Assembly: GCF_014803405.1 (NCBI RefSeq)
Contig: NZ_JACYFG010000009.1
Span: 1 to 64,000 of the forward strand
DNA length: 64,000 nucleotides
DNA from: Pelagicoccus enzymogenes
Lineage (GTDB): Bacteria; Verrucomicrobiota; Verrucomicrobiia; Opitutales; Opitutaceae
Direction: 5' to 3'
The notes below the pieces were generated by a model. It made no database searches. It was given only the letters and a program-made list of their open reading frames with translations, and had not been told where the DNA came from. Position 1 is the stretch's first letter. Each line of letters starts with the position of its first letter. This document shows, in pieces, positions 1 through 9,367 of the stretch. Position numbers and translations under genes: made by a program.

Positions 1-656
1 AGCTCCACGTTCAAGGCGCCCTTCTCCAGGTAGATGCGGTTGAGGTCGGTGATCTCAAGCTCGCCGCGCGCCGAGGGCTTCACCTGCTTGGCGTACTCCA
101 CCACCTTCTCGTCGTAGAAGTAGAGGCCCGGCACCGCGTAGTTGGACTTGGGCTGGGCCGGCTTCTCCTCAATGGAGAGCACCTTGCCGTCCGGGGCGAA
201 CTCCACCACGCCGTAGGCGGTCGGGTTGGCCACGTTGTATCCGAAGATGGTGGACCCGTCGGTTCGGGCGTCGGCGTTTCTGAGGGTGCGCACCAGCTCG
301 TGGCCGAAGAAGAGGTTGTCGCCCAGGACCAGGGCGGCCGGGGCGCCGTCGAGGAACTCCTCGCCGATCAGGAAGGCCTGGGCCAGCCCGTCGGGGCTGG
401 GCTGCACCTCGTAGCTGAAGTTGACCCCGAAGGCGGAGCCGTCGCCGAGCAGGCGCTCGAAAAGCGGCGTGTCCTGGGGCGTGGAGATGATCAGGATGTC
501 CTTTATGCCCGCCAGCATCAGCAGCGAGACCGGATAGTAGATCATCGGCTTGTCGTAGATCGGCATCAGCTGCTTGGACACGGCGATGGTGCACGGATAG
601 AGGCGGGTTCCCGAACCGCCCGCGAGGACGATCCCTTTTCTTGGCTTGGTGGACAT
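1..656 (-). CDS. rfbA: Glucose-1-phosphate thymidylyltransferase (partial, 3' end outside window)
   Basis: This enzyme makes dTDP-glucose from glucose-1-phosphate and dTTP, the first step to dTDP-rhamnose and related deoxysugars. Translating back from the ATG at 656 gives an N-terminus with the nucleotide-binding signature GGSGTRLYP, then DKPMIYYP and LGDNLFFGH, all typical of the RmlA family. About 218 of the usual ~290 residues are inside the window. It is the last gene seen of a minus-strand operon (export protein, epimerase/reductase, rfbB, rfbA). A ~230-bp gap holding a repeat element separates it from rfbB. No clear Shine-Dalgarno sequence precedes the ATG. Confidence 0.95.
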   Translation of the reverse strand, partial: MSTKPRKGIVLAGGSGTRLYPCTIAVSKQLMPIYDKPMIYYPVSLLMLAGIKDILIISTPQDTPLFERLLGDGSAFGVNFSYEVQPSPDGLAQAFLIGEEFLDGAPAALVLGDNLFFGHELVRTLRNADARTDGSTIFGYNVANPTAYGVVEFAPDGKVLSIEEKPAQPKSNYAVPGLYFYDEKVVEYAKQVKPSARGELEITDLNRIYLEKGALNVE

Positions 657-688
657 AGTGTTAGGAGGAAATTTGGTTGAGGAGTTTT

Positions 689-878
689 AACCGCGAAGGT
701 CGCTACAGCCTTTTGAAGCGTGGATGAGGGATGAACCGCAGAGGACGCGGAGAACGCGGAGTCTTGGATATGCTTCGACTGTTTCTGTAGACCTCGAAGC
801 GCGCGCCGACCACGCGATAGCATTCGTCCTTCTGAATCAGGTCAGCCATTTTAGCGTTGTTTGGCGCCTTTAGCGGTC
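689..878. repeat. Inverted-repeat element enclosing a GxxExxY gene remnant
   Basis: The left arm at 689-705 (aaccgcgaaggtcgcta) and the right arm at 851-878 are degenerate inverted copies of the arms of the element at 2018-2129. A related purine-rich unit, aaccgcagaggacgcgga, lies at 733-750. Between them is the broken start of a GxxExxY-family gene (703-849). The element ends 9 bp from the rfbB stop codon. Seen in sequence: arms and remnant. Inferred: that this is a decayed mobile or repeat unit. Confidence 0.55.
703..849 (-). pseudogene. Truncated GxxExxY-family gene remnant
   Basis: Reading from an ATG at 849 gives MADLIQKDECYRVVGARFEVY, the characteristic N-terminus of GxxExxY proteins (a PD-(D/E)XK-like family of ~125 residues and unknown function). 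After about 22 residues the frame runs into the aaccgcagaggacgcgg repeat and stops at 703, 48 codons in total. The conserved GxxExxY segment and nuclease-like core are missing, so it is read as a remnant. It sits between rfbA and rfbB, flanked by inverted repeats. Family membership rests on a short match and should be confirmed by alignment. Confidence 0.6.
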
Positions 879-887
879 ACTCCAAAG

Positions 888-1994
888 TCAGCTGTTGCCG
901 AGGCGTTCGCGGGCGTACTTCTTCTCGGCGATGTCGCGGCACCAGTCCTGGTTGTCCAGGTACCACTGCACCGTCTTGCGGATGCCGCTCTCGAAGGTCT
1001 CGGCCGGAACCCAGCCGCACTCCTTCTCGCTGCGCTCGCAGTTGATGGCGTAGCGGCGGTCGTGGCCGGGACGGTCCTTCACGTAGGTGATCAGGTCCTC
1101 GTACTTGGCGATGCCGGCCTTTTGGGCCGCCTCGTTGCCGGAGACCGGGGCCAGCTCGTCGAGCAGGGCGCAGATGCGCTTCACGATCTGGATGTTCTCC
1201 ATCTCGCTGCGCCCGCCGATGCAGTAGGTCTCGCCGAGGGCTCCCTTTTCCAAGGCGGCCAGGATGCCGGTGCAATGGTCCTCCACGAAGAGCCAGTCGC
1301 GGATCTGCTTGCCGTCGCCGTAGATGGGCAGCGGCTTGGCCTCCAGGGCGTTGAGCGTGACCAGAGGGATCAGCTTCTCGGGGAACTGGAAGGGGCCGTA
1401 GTTGTTGGAGCAGTTGGTGGTCACCACCGGCATGCCGTAGGTGTGGTAGTAGGCGCGCACCAGGAAGTCGCTGGAGGCCTTCGACGCGGAGTATGGGCTG
1501 TTGGGCGCGTAGGGCGTGGTCTCGCAGAAGGCCGGGTCGCTGGGGCCGAGGGTGCCGAACACCTCGTCGGTGGAGACGTGCAGGAAGCGGAAGGCCTCCT
1601 TGGCCTCGCCTTCCAGCTTGGCCCAGTGGTGGCGGGCGGCCTCCAGCATTCGCAGGGTGCCGGTCACGTTGGTCTCCACGAAGGGCTCGGGCGTGTCGAT
1701 GGAGCGGTCCACGTGGCTTTCGGCGGCGAAGTGCACGACGGCGCTGACGCCGTGCTCCTTTATGAGGGAGGCAGTCGTGTCCTGGTCCAGGATGCTGGAA
1801 TGGGAGAAGACGTAGGCGTCGCTGGACTCGAAGTCGCTTAGGTTGGCGGGATTGCCCGCGTAGGTGAGCGAGTCGACGTTGACGACGCGGTCGAAGCCCC
1901 TCTCCTTGAGGAGCTTGGCGTCGTCGCGCAGCAGGACGCGAATGAAGTTGGAGCCGATAAAGCCGCAGCCGCCGGTTACGAGGATGGAGTTCAT
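888..1994 (-). CDS. rfbB: dTDP-glucose 4,6-dehydratase
   Basis: It converts dTDP-glucose to dTDP-4-keto-6-deoxyglucose in the cytoplasm. The 368-residue protein begins with an NAD-binding TGGCGFIGSN loop. It carries the extended-SDR active-site pair YSASK near residue 165 and the SPYSASKASSD segment typical of RmlB. Length and start match the family. The next gene upstream (2138-3058) probably uses its product. The 143-bp gap to that gene is occupied by a nested palindromic element. Confidence 0.96.
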   Translation of the reverse strand: MNSILVTGGCGFIGSNFIRVLLRDDAKLLKERGFDRVVNVDSLTYAGNPANLSDFESSDAYVFSHSSILDQDTTASLIKEHGVSAVVHFAAESHVDRSIDTPEPFVETNVTGTLRMLEAARHHWAKLEGEAKEAFRFLHVSTDEVFGTLGPSDPAFCETTPYAPNSPYSASKASSDFLVRAYYHTYGMPVVTTNCSNNYGPFQFPEKLIPLVTLNALEAKPLPIYGDGKQIRDWLFVEDHCTGILAALEKGALGETYCIGGRSEMENIQIVKRICALLDELAPVSGNEAAQKAGIAKYEDLITYVKDRPGHDRRYAINCERSEKECGWVPAETFESGIRKTVQWYLDNQDWCRDIAEKKYARERLGNS

Positions 1995-2017
1995 AGGGAG
2001 AGGAAGTGTTTGGTTTT

Positions 2018-2129
2018 AACCGCGAAGGACGCGAAGGTCGCTAAGGGTTTGAAGGCAGGAATTAGATTTAAAGTTGAGGACCAAGAACGCTCCGATTCTT
2101 CTTAGCGTTCTTGGCGAACTTCGCGGTTC
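2018..2129. repeat. Nested inverted-repeat element in the rfb operon
   Basis: Arms at 2018-2045 and 2101-2128 are 28 nt each and match as inverted repeats at 23 of 28 positions; the left arm begins aaccgcgaaggacgcgaagg. A second, perfect 10-bp inverted repeat (ccaagaacgc at 2081-2090, gcgttcttgg at 2105-2114) is nested inside. The element ends 8 bp from the stop of the upstream gene, as the related element at 689-878 does. It could fold in the operon transcript. It has no coding content. Confidence 0.7.
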
Positions 2130-2137
2130 AGGAAAAC

Positions 2138-3058
2138 TTAGGCCTTCCGCCAGTTCTTGAGGGACCACTCGAGGGCTTCCTCGACGGGTCGCATGATGAC
2201 GCCGGCGTCGCGCAGCTTGCTTTCGTCGAGCACGCAGTTCGAGCGCGGGGTCTTGGCCGCCTTGGACATGAAGTCCGCCTCGTCCTCGAAGAACTGGAAC
2301 TCCTTGCCGTTGACGCCCGTCTTCTTGATCAGCTCCACCACTTGGGAGGTGGTGACGGCCCCGGGGTTGGTCACGTTGTAGATCCCGTAGGGAACCTGCT
2401 TCTCCACGCACTCGTAGCAGGCGGCCACGAAGTCCTCCAGCTGGCTGAGCGAGTTGGTGGCCTGCAGCAAGGTGGCGTAGCTCTGCACCTTGGTCAGGTA
2501 GTTGCGGGGATTGTCGAGGTGGTTGAACGGTATCCGCAATCTCCATACGTAGCCTTCGGGAGAGGACTCGTGCTCCCAGGCGGGCCACTGGCCGTCGCCG
2601 CGGTCGACCTCGCGGTAGCCGAGCACCTCTTCGCCCAAGGCCTTGGTGCCGCTGTAGAAGGAGCAAGGCGGCTTGCGGAAGGAGAAGTTCGGTGCGTCGT
2701 CCTCGCGCCAGCCGCCGCCTCCCGGGCGCTCGCCGCCGAAGATGCAGCCGCTGGAGACGTGGCCCCAGCCGATGGACAGGTCGCCGCAGACCTCGCGTAT
2801 CACGCCCGGCAGTACGGCGTTGCCGTCGAGGCAGTTCCCCTTGTCCAGCTCGCAGGCGTCGACGTTGGGCTTGCCGGTGTAGCCGGCGCAGTTGACCAGG
2901 AAGGTGGCGCCGGCGTCCTTGAGGGCGTCGGCGAAGTCCTTCTTGGACCCGTTAGCGATCTGGCGGCCGCTAAGCGTTTTGAAGGCGACGCCCTTGCCCT
3001 CGAGCAATTGGCGAAATGCGCTACCGACGTAGCCGGTGGAACCTACGAGTGCTATCAT
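2138..3058 (-). CDS. Nucleotide-sugar 4-keto-6-deoxyhexose epimerase/reductase (NRS/ER- or RmlD-like SDR)
   Basis: This 306-residue short-chain dehydrogenase has an N-terminal GSTGYVG dinucleotide loop (6-12) and a YSGTK catalytic motif (Y135/K139). It also has NCAGYTGKPNVD (56-67), SGCIF (103-107), NPRNYLTK (183-190) and NVTNPG (228-233). These last segments resemble the plant bifunctional 3,5-epimerase/4-reductase (NRS/ER, the C-terminal domain of RHM) more than standard RmlD. Lying between the exporter and rfbB, it likely acts on the 4-keto-6-deoxy sugar, possibly doing the work of both RmlC and RmlD. The ATG at 3058 is chosen because the motif GSTGYVG follows directly. The substrate is inferred. 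Confidence 0.8.
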   Translation of the reverse strand: MIALVGSTGYVGSAFRQLLEGKGVAFKTLSGRQIANGSKKDFADALKDAGATFLVNCAGYTGKPNVDACELDKGNCLDGNAVLPGVIREVCGDLSIGWGHVSSGCIFGGERPGGGGWREDDAPNFSFRKPPCSFYSGTKALGEEVLGYREVDRGDGQWPAWEHESSPEGYVWRLRIPFNHLDNPRNYLTKVQSYATLLQATNSLSQLEDFVAACYECVEKQVPYGIYNVTNPGAVTTSQVVELIKKTGVNGKEFQFFEDEADFMSKAAKTPRSNCVLDESKLRDAGVIMRPVEEALEWSLKNWRKA

Positions 3059-3096
3059 GATTGATTTGAGAGGATTAGAAATTGACGATCGACGAG

Positions 3097-3723
3097 CTAC
3101 CAAACCCGTTGCGGGATGGAAACGATGTCATAAGAGTCTAAAACAAAGGCGCTGTCCTTCTTGCCATCGATTACGGCCGCTAGGTCGAGCTCATAGCGCT
3201 GGTACTTGTCGCCTTGGCGACGAATGACCACCACCGACTTGAGCTTGCCTGTCGTCTTATTGATTCCACCCGCAGCGATGATTGCCTCCAAAACGGAGAG
3301 CTGACGAAAAGATCTGATAATGCCAGGCGACGCCACTTCGCCTTCCAGGTAGTAAGTGAAGTAGGACTGGACAACGACCACCATTACCTCGTTGGAAACC
3401 AATTGGTTTTCGAACTTTCCTTCGAGTTCCGCTTCCAACTCGCTGGGGGTTTTGCCCGCAGCCATGATTTCTCCGACGATGGGAACCGAAATCACTCCGT
3501 CACGGCGGACCTGCAATTCCGAATCCAACTCCGGAGCGCCAGGAAAGGTGATACGCAACTGGTCCTCAGCCTGCAGAATGAACTTCTCCCGAGGGCCAGC
3601 GTCGCTCTGCGCCGAGAGGCCAGCCAAGGAAAAAATACCGACGAGAACGAACAGGAGAGCGCGCGCGAACGAGCGCTCTAGGGAGCGATGGGTGCTCGAG
3701 GCCAAGAGGGATAGGTTTTTCAT
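3097..3723 (-). CDS. Polysaccharide export protein (Wza/BexD family)
   Basis: A predicted periplasmic/outer-membrane protein of 208 residues for extracellular polysaccharide export. A hydrophobic signal peptide (about 18-38, ending LSAQS) is followed by a Poly_export domain (about 50-125, with EDQLRITFPGAPELD and ISVPIVGEI) and one SLBB-type domain (about 128-205). There is no lipobox cysteine, and it is shorter than Wza (~380 residues), as in the short single-SLBB family members. It is the first gene of the rfb-like operon, so sugar synthesis and export are probably co-expressed. The partner PCP/tyrosine kinase is not in the window. Confidence 0.88.
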   Translation of the reverse strand: MKNLSLLASSTHRSLERSFARALLFVLVGIFSLAGLSAQSDAGPREKFILQAEDQLRITFPGAPELDSELQVRRDGVISVPIVGEIMAAGKTPSELEAELEGKFENQLVSNEVMVVVVQSYFTYYLEGEVASPGIIRSFRQLSVLEAIIAAGGINKTTGKLKSVVVIRRQGDKYQRYELDLAAVIDGKKDSAFVLDSYDIVSIPQRVW

Positions 3724-4157
3724 AATAAATTTTCAGGCGAGTCGCTTAGGGAACGGCGCAATCCCACCCAACTTAAATCAGCGCATCAAGCAGAAAGCCC
3801 CCAAGGAAATGCTTGCAACCAACATGTAGCGGAAACTTGGCGCCGCGGGTAGTGGTTTCTCTCAATCCAAGGCACAAGCCTTCAGCTGTCTGCCCCGCTT
3901 TGATTCGGCAAATGGCAAGTGGAACGCACAGGACCCAATGGAACGCTCCCAGAAACGATCCCTTTCCAGAGATCAAAAAAGAAGGCCGAGCTCCAGGAAG
4001 CCATTCGAACGACTCCCCTGCTTCCACTGGCCTCCCGTGGACCAAGAAAAAAAGCAACTGTGGGAAGCGGCCTTGTGCCGCGATTGGGCAGGATCGATCG
4101 TACCACAAGGGCACTTCCCACTACAGAATCACTATCCCCGCAATAGGGTGATGAACC
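3724..4157. other. Intergenic region upstream of the polysaccharide operon
   Basis: This stretch separates the export-protein start from the transketolase terminator. Frames of up to 113 codons are open on both strands, but none has a recognisable motif or start context. It presumably holds the operon promoter; no confident -35/-10 pair was identified. Confidence 0.5.
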
Positions 4158-4191
4158 AAAAAAAAGCCTCGAGGAGCTGAGTCCTCGAGGC
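4158..4191 (-). terminator. Rho-independent terminator of transketolase gene
   Basis: A perfect 10-bp stem (gcctcgagga / tcctcgaggc) with a 6-nt loop is followed on the minus strand by eight T residues. It lies 28 bp past the tkt stop. Confidence 0.92.
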
Positions 4192-4219
4192 CGATAAAGC
4201 AATGTTTCAGAGCAGCTGC

Positions 4220-6193
4220 CTACTTGGCAACCTTCACGACATTCGCTGCCGACATGCCGAGGATTTCCATAACGGTGTCGCCAGGGGCGCTGATTCCGAA
4301 GCGGTCGATACCGATAACCTTCCCTTCGGTGCCAACGTACTTGTACCAGAGTCCTGAAACTCCCGCTTCAATAGCGATACGCTTGGTGCAGGCCTTGGGG
4401 AGAACGGACTCCTTGTACTCGTCGCTTTGGGCGTCGAAACGGAACATAGACGGCATGGATACCACACGCGTTCCTGCCCCTAGCTCGTCAGCCGCCTTTA
4501 CTGCGTGCTGAAGCTCGGAACCGGTAGCGATGAGGATCGTTTCCAGCTCTGCTGTCTCCTTCTTGATCACGTAACCACCCTTGAGAACGCCCTTGCGACG
4601 CTCCTCAGCGGAGGCAGCCCCGATGTTCGGTATGTTTTGGCGTGTGAGCGAAAGCATGGTGGGACCATCCAGGCGCTCCATAGCAGCCACGAAAGCGCCA
4701 GCAGTCTCTTCAGCGTCTCCTGGGCGAATCACGTCGAGATTTGGAATGACGCGCAGACCTGATACCGTCTCAACCGGCTGGTGCGTTGGACCGTCTTCAC
4801 CGACGCCTACGGAGTCGTGGGTGAAAATATAGATGGTTGGCAAGCCAGCCAAAGCCGCCAAACGGATCGACGGACGGCAGTAGTCGGCAAACACCATGAA
4901 CGTAGCGCCGGAGGCACGGAAAATTCCGTCGTAAGCGATACCGTTCATCAAGGCGCCCATGGCGTGCTCGCGAATGCCAAAGAGCAAGTTGCGACCGGTC
5001 TCGTTGCCGGGAAGGAAGTCGCCGCCGTCCTTGATGTAGTTCTTGGTAGAACCATGGAGGTCAGCCGAGCCCGAGATAAGCTCGGGACGAGCCTTGGCGA
5101 TGGGTTGCAACACGGAGGAGCCAGAAGCGCGCGTGGCGGCCTTGGTGTCGTCGCCCGTGACAGGAATCGCAGCGAAAAGCGCATCAACATCGACCGGAGC
5201 GGAAGCGCCGGCTTCAAGCTGGGCCGCGAGCTCGCCGTTGGCAGACTTCCAAGCACTGTAGGTTTCAAGCCAAGCTTCGTAAGCGGAAACACGCTCCGCC
5301 TTCTTGGCAGCGAAGTATTCACGAACTTCGTCAGAAACGTAGAAGGTTTCCTCGGGGAGACCGAGCCCCTTGCGAGCGCTTTCGGCATACTTCGCGCCGC
5401 CTTCGCCGTGACCCGCGCTGGTGCCGGCCACTTCAGGAATGCCACGACCGATTTCGGTCTTGCAGACGATGAGCTGCGGCTTGCCCGTGGCTGCCTTGGC
5501 TGCGGCATAAGCCTTGGAAATCGCGTCGAAGTCGTGACCGTCGATCGTCGCCACATCCCAGCCCATCGCTTCATAGCGAGCGGCCGTGTCTTCGCTCTGG
5601 CTCTTTTCCGCCATAGCGTCCAGCGTGACGTCGTTGCTATCGTAGAAGAGGATAAGGTTATCGAGCTTGAGGTGGCCAGCGAGAGCGGACGCTTCTTGAG
5701 CGACGCCCTCCTGCAAGCAACCGTCGCCAGCCAAAACCACGATGTGGTTGTCGATGATCTTGTGCTCTGCCGTATTGTACTTGGCAGCAGCCATCTTGCC
5801 GGAGATCGCGAAACCGACTCCGTTGCCTACGCCCTGCCCCAAAGGTCCTGTGGTGCACTCAACGCCCGGAGTTTCCTTGTACTCAGGGTGACCGGGGGTC
5901 TTGGAGTGCAATTGGCGGAAGTTTTTCAACTCCTCGAGCGGGAGATCGAAACCGGCAAGGTGCAGCCAGCTGTAGATAAACATGCTGCCGTGTCCCGCGG
6001 AGAGTATGAAACGGTCGCGATTCACCCAGCGTGGTTCGTCTGGGTTGAGGCTCAACGCGTCGCCAAAGAGGACAGAGCCAATTTCAGCCGCGCCCAGCGG
6101 AAGGCCGAGGTGGCCCGAGGAACAGGCGTGCACTGCATCGATAGCGAGTCCACGCGCTTGAGTAGCGGCTTTCTGGAGGAGTTCTTTGTTCAT
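4220..6193 (-). CDS. tkt: Transketolase
   Basis: A thiamine-diphosphate enzyme of the non-oxidative pentose phosphate pathway that moves two-carbon ketol units between sugar phosphates. The 657-residue protein has the [10 protein letters not shown] segment near the N-terminus, the ThDP-binding GDGCLQEG...DSNDVT stretch, and the [15 protein letters not shown] loop of the pyrimidine domain. The in-frame sequence upstream of the ATG at 6193 is unlike the family, so that ATG (MNKELLQ) is chosen. The length matches bacterial transketolases (~660). It is monocistronic, with its own terminator. Confidence 0.96.
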   Translation of the reverse strand: MNKELLQKAATQARGLAIDAVHACSSGHLGLPLGAAEIGSVLFGDALSLNPDEPRWVNRDRFILSAGHGSMFIYSWLHLAGFDLPLEELKNFRQLHSKTPGHPEYKETPGVECTTGPLGQGVGNGVGFAISGKMAAAKYNTAEHKIIDNHIVVLAGDGCLQEGVAQEASALAGHLKLDNLILFYDSNDVTLDAMAEKSQSEDTAARYEAMGWDVATIDGHDFDAISKAYAAAKAATGKPQLIVCKTEIGRGIPEVAGTSAGHGEGGAKYAESARKGLGLPEETFYVSDEVREYFAAKKAERVSAYEAWLETYSAWKSANGELAAQLEAGASAPVDVDALFAAIPVTGDDTKAATRASGSSVLQPIAKARPELISGSADLHGSTKNYIKDGGDFLPGNETGRNLLFGIREHAMGALMNGIAYDGIFRASGATFMVFADYCRPSIRLAALAGLPTIYIFTHDSVGVGEDGPTHQPVETVSGLRVIPNLDVIRPGDAEETAGAFVAAMERLDGPTMLSLTRQNIPNIGAASAEERRKGVLKGGYVIKKETAELETILIATGSELQHAVKAADELGAGTRVVSMPSMFRFDAQSDEYKESVLPKACTKRIAIEAGVSGLWYKYVGTEGKVIGIDRFGISAPGDTVMEILGMSAANVVKVAK

Positions 6194-6433
6194 AGATCGT
6201 TCTAGGGTGAATCTTTGTGAAAATCGAAAGGGCAAGAGCATCAGCGCCCCCGCTCCGGTTTCAAGTCTCAAGGACACAAAGCCCCTAAACCGTTGCGCTA
6301 AAATGAGACGAAAGCCCAATCCGATTAAACCGCTTCAAGGGAAACCCCAATCCGGCTAATGAAACGTGGCAAAAGAAGCCTAACGCACGACCTTAACCGC
6401 AACCTTCGCCAAATAAGTGAAAGAGATAAACAT
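6194..6433. other. Intergenic region between rplS and transketolase
   Basis: No gene was recognised. The stretch carries the tkt leader and, towards 6434, a palindromic repeat. No confident promoter hexamers were found. Confidence 0.4.
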
Positions 6434-6488
6434 CTGGAGGGACGAGTTCCACCTCGTCCGTGGACCGATTGGAGGCCAAGCCCTCCAG
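6434..6488. repeat. REP-like palindrome (ggacgag...ctcgtcc type)
   Basis: An outer 8-bp inverted repeat, ctggaggg (6434-6441) with ccctccag (6481-6488), encloses a perfect 7-bp repeat ggacgag (6440-6446) / ctcgtcc (6453-6459). The compact G-rich imperfect palindrome between genes resembles a repetitive extragenic palindrome. Only one copy lies in this window. Confidence 0.55.
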
Positions 6489-6496
6489 ACACACAA

Positions 6497-6526
6497 AAAA
6501 GCCGTCCCCAAACGGAGACGGCTTTT
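6497..6526 (-). terminator. Terminator of the rpsP-trmD-rplS operon
   Basis: The stem aaaagccgtc / gacggctttt with an interrupted inner helix gives a U-run on the minus strand, 25 bp past the rplS stop. Confidence 0.85.
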
Positions 6527-6550
6527 AAAAAGTGAATCAGGTCGCAGCGA

Positions 6551-6916
6551 TTAGTGGTTGCCCTTGGCCAAGCGCTTTTCCTTAACCTGCATCGCCTTCT
6601 TGCCCACGAGGTCGCGGAGGTAGTACATGCGAGCGCGCATAGTCTTGGACTCCTTGTCGACTTCGATTTGGGAAACGAGCGGGCTGTGAACAGGGAACAC
6701 CTTTTCAACGCCTTCACCGTAAGAGATGCGACGAACCGTGAATGTACGGTTGATGCCCGATCCCTTGAGAGCGATTACGATGCCAGAGAAAATCTGGATA
6801 CGCTCCTTACCACCTTCGACCACGCGGGTGTGGACCTTGACGCCATCGCCTACCTTGAAGGGAGTGACGTCTGCTTTCAGGTGCTCTTGTGTTACTTCGT
6901 TTACTACTGCGTTCAT
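6551..6916 (-). CDS. rplS: 50S ribosomal protein L19
   Basis: A 121-residue bL19 protein at the 30S/50S interface. It shows FKVGDGVKVHTRVVEGGKERIQ, GIVIALKGSGINRTFTVRRISYGEGVEKVFP and the basic C-terminus typical of the family. The start at 6916 is set by the family N-terminus and by a 4-bp ATGA overlap with the trmD stop, which suggests translational coupling. It is the last gene of rpsP-trmD-rplS and ends at a strong terminator. Confidence 0.98.
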   Translation of the reverse strand: MNAVVNEVTQEHLKADVTPFKVGDGVKVHTRVVEGGKERIQIFSGIVIALKGSGINRTFTVRRISYGEGVEKVFPVHSPLVSQIEVDKESKTMRARMYYLRDLVGKKAMQVKEKRLAKGNH

Positions 6917-7590
6917 GGTGAATCCTCTAATAAATCTGGTCTGCGTTTTCGCGTTCTTTCTTCCCTCTCCCGTTGCCGCCATTTCTCGATTTCTGCATGG
7001 TTTCCCGAGAGCAGAACCTCCGGAATCGGCATATTTCGAAACACCGCTGGGCGCGTGAATTGTGGAAAGTCGAGCAAGTTGTCTTGGAAGCTTTCGTTAG
7101 TCAATGACTTTTCTTCCCCTAAAAATCCGGGCAAAAAGCGGCTCAAACAGTCGATCAAAACCGCTGCCGCCAAGGTCCCATTGGTCAAAACGTAGTCGCC
7201 GATACTGACCTCCTGGTCGATCAAGTTTTCCCGCACCCGATCGTCGATCCCTTCGTAATGCCCGCTCACCAAGAGCAGCCGCTCCTTCTTGGCCAAGTCC
7301 CGCGCCAAGTCTGGCGTAAGCGGATCCCCGTCCGGAGCCAGATAGATGCGATGCGTCTGTGGCGTCTGCAATTCCTCGATCGCATCGAAAAGCGGCTCCG
7401 GCATGAGCACCATGCCCGCACCCCCGCCGAAAGGACGGTCATCGACCTGGTTGTGCTTCCCCTTCGACCAATCGCGCAGGTTGTGCACGGCCACGTCCAA
7501 AATGCCATGCTTCAGCCCGCGCCCGATCATGCTCTCGGACAGGAATCCGTCGAGCATCTGGGGAAAGAGAGTTAAAACATCGATCTTCAT
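6913..7590 (-). CDS. trmD: tRNA (guanine-N1)-methyltransferase
   Basis: It methylates G37 next to the anticodon of a subset of tRNAs using S-adenosylmethionine. The 225-residue SPOUT protein starts MKIDVLTLFPQM and has the RPFGGGAGMV segment, YLAPDG, LLVSGHYEGIDDRV and SIGDYVLTNG, which build the trefoil-knot cofactor site. It is slightly shorter than E. coli TrmD (255). It lies between rpsP and rplS; rimM, which precedes it in many bacteria, is absent here. Confidence 0.97.
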   Translation of the reverse strand: MKIDVLTLFPQMLDGFLSESMIGRGLKHGILDVAVHNLRDWSKGKHNQVDDRPFGGGAGMVLMPEPLFDAIEELQTPQTHRIYLAPDGDPLTPDLARDLAKKERLLLVSGHYEGIDDRVRENLIDQEVSIGDYVLTNGTLAAAVLIDCLSRFLPGFLGEEKSLTNESFQDNLLDFPQFTRPAVFRNMPIPEVLLSGNHAEIEKWRQREREERTRKRRPDLLEDSP

Positions 7591-7670
7591 CGGAACGAGA
7601 CGAGCGGCAAACAGAGGCCCCTATATAATAATGTTGCGGCAAAGCGAGGCCATCGCCTCGGAAACGAACA

Positions 7671-7700
7671 AACCCGGCGATTTCAAAAAAAAGCCGGGTT
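7671..7700 (-). promoter_or_regulatory. Hairpin in the rpsP-trmD gap (possible attenuator)
   Basis: aacccggc (7671-7678) and gccgggtt (7693-7700) form a perfect 8-bp inverted repeat. On the minus strand the loop itself carries a T-run, which is not the normal terminator order. It may be a partial terminator or an RNA-processing site that sets the ratio of S16 to downstream products. Confidence 0.35.
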
Positions 7701-7734
7701 CGGAAAGTGTGACTACAGGGCCCCGCCCTAAGCC

Positions 7735-8004
7735 TTACGCTTCAGCTGCTGCCGCCTGCTCCTTGCGAGCACGCTTGATCAGCGAATTGGAAGTGTCGGT
7801 TGGCTGAGCGCCTACGGACATCCAGTACTCAGCGCGCTCTACGTTGAGCTCGAGCTGCTTAGCTGCGTCCTTTTGCTTAGGCAGGTAGGTGCCGAGCTTT
7901 TCGACGAAGCGACCATCGCGGCGTCCGCGTGCTTCCGCTACCACTACTCGGTAGACTGGTTCGTGTGTTGCGCCTGCGCGTTGAAGTTTGATCTTAAGTG
8001 CCAT
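7735..8004 (-). CDS. rpsP: 30S ribosomal protein S16
   Basis: An 89-residue bS16 protein needed for assembly of the 30S subunit. The N-terminus MALKIKLQRAG, then PVYRVVVAEARGRRDGRFVEKLGTY and NVERAEYWMSVGAQPTDT, match the family throughout. A Shine-Dalgarno sequence TAGGAGA lies 7 nt before the ATG (8012-8018 on the minus strand). It is first in the rpsP-trmD-rplS operon and divergent from ychF. Confidence 0.98.
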   Translation of the reverse strand: MALKIKLQRAGATHEPVYRVVVAEARGRRDGRFVEKLGTYLPKQKDAAKQLELNVERAEYWMSVGAQPTDTSNSLIKRARKEQAAAAEA

Positions 8005-8039
8005 CTTTGCGTCTCCTAGAAAATTGGAAAAGGTGGCGA

Positions 8040-8066
8040 AGATTAATCAAAAATGAATCTTGTCAA
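8040..8066 (-). promoter_or_regulatory. Candidate sigma-70 promoter of rpsP
   Basis: On the minus strand a perfect TTGACA (-35, 8061-8066) is followed after 15 nt by TAATCT (-10, 8040-8045), about 35 bp upstream of the rpsP start. The spacer is a little short. The site overlaps no coding sequence. Confidence 0.5.
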
Positions 8067-8098
8067 GCAACATCCAATCCAATGATCTTTCCGCCCTT

Positions 8099-9202
<1,104 letters not shown>

Positions 9203-9367
9203 ACCTGGGGCAGTCTGAGCGGTCTCCTGGGCCTGCAAGAAGCGGTTTTGGCCGCTCGCATCCTATTAATTCCTTAAGGCGCGAGCACATTAGAGCGATT
9301 TATTCAAAACGTCACCCCTTGTAATTAAAGTAAAAGCAGCGACCTTAGGCCCCTACCCAACGACCCG

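Noticed and set aside
3773-4114. A 113-codon minus-strand open frame upstream of the polysaccharide operon
   Set aside because: No recognisable domain, no ribosome-binding site, and overlapping frames of similar length on the other strand; treated as intergenic.
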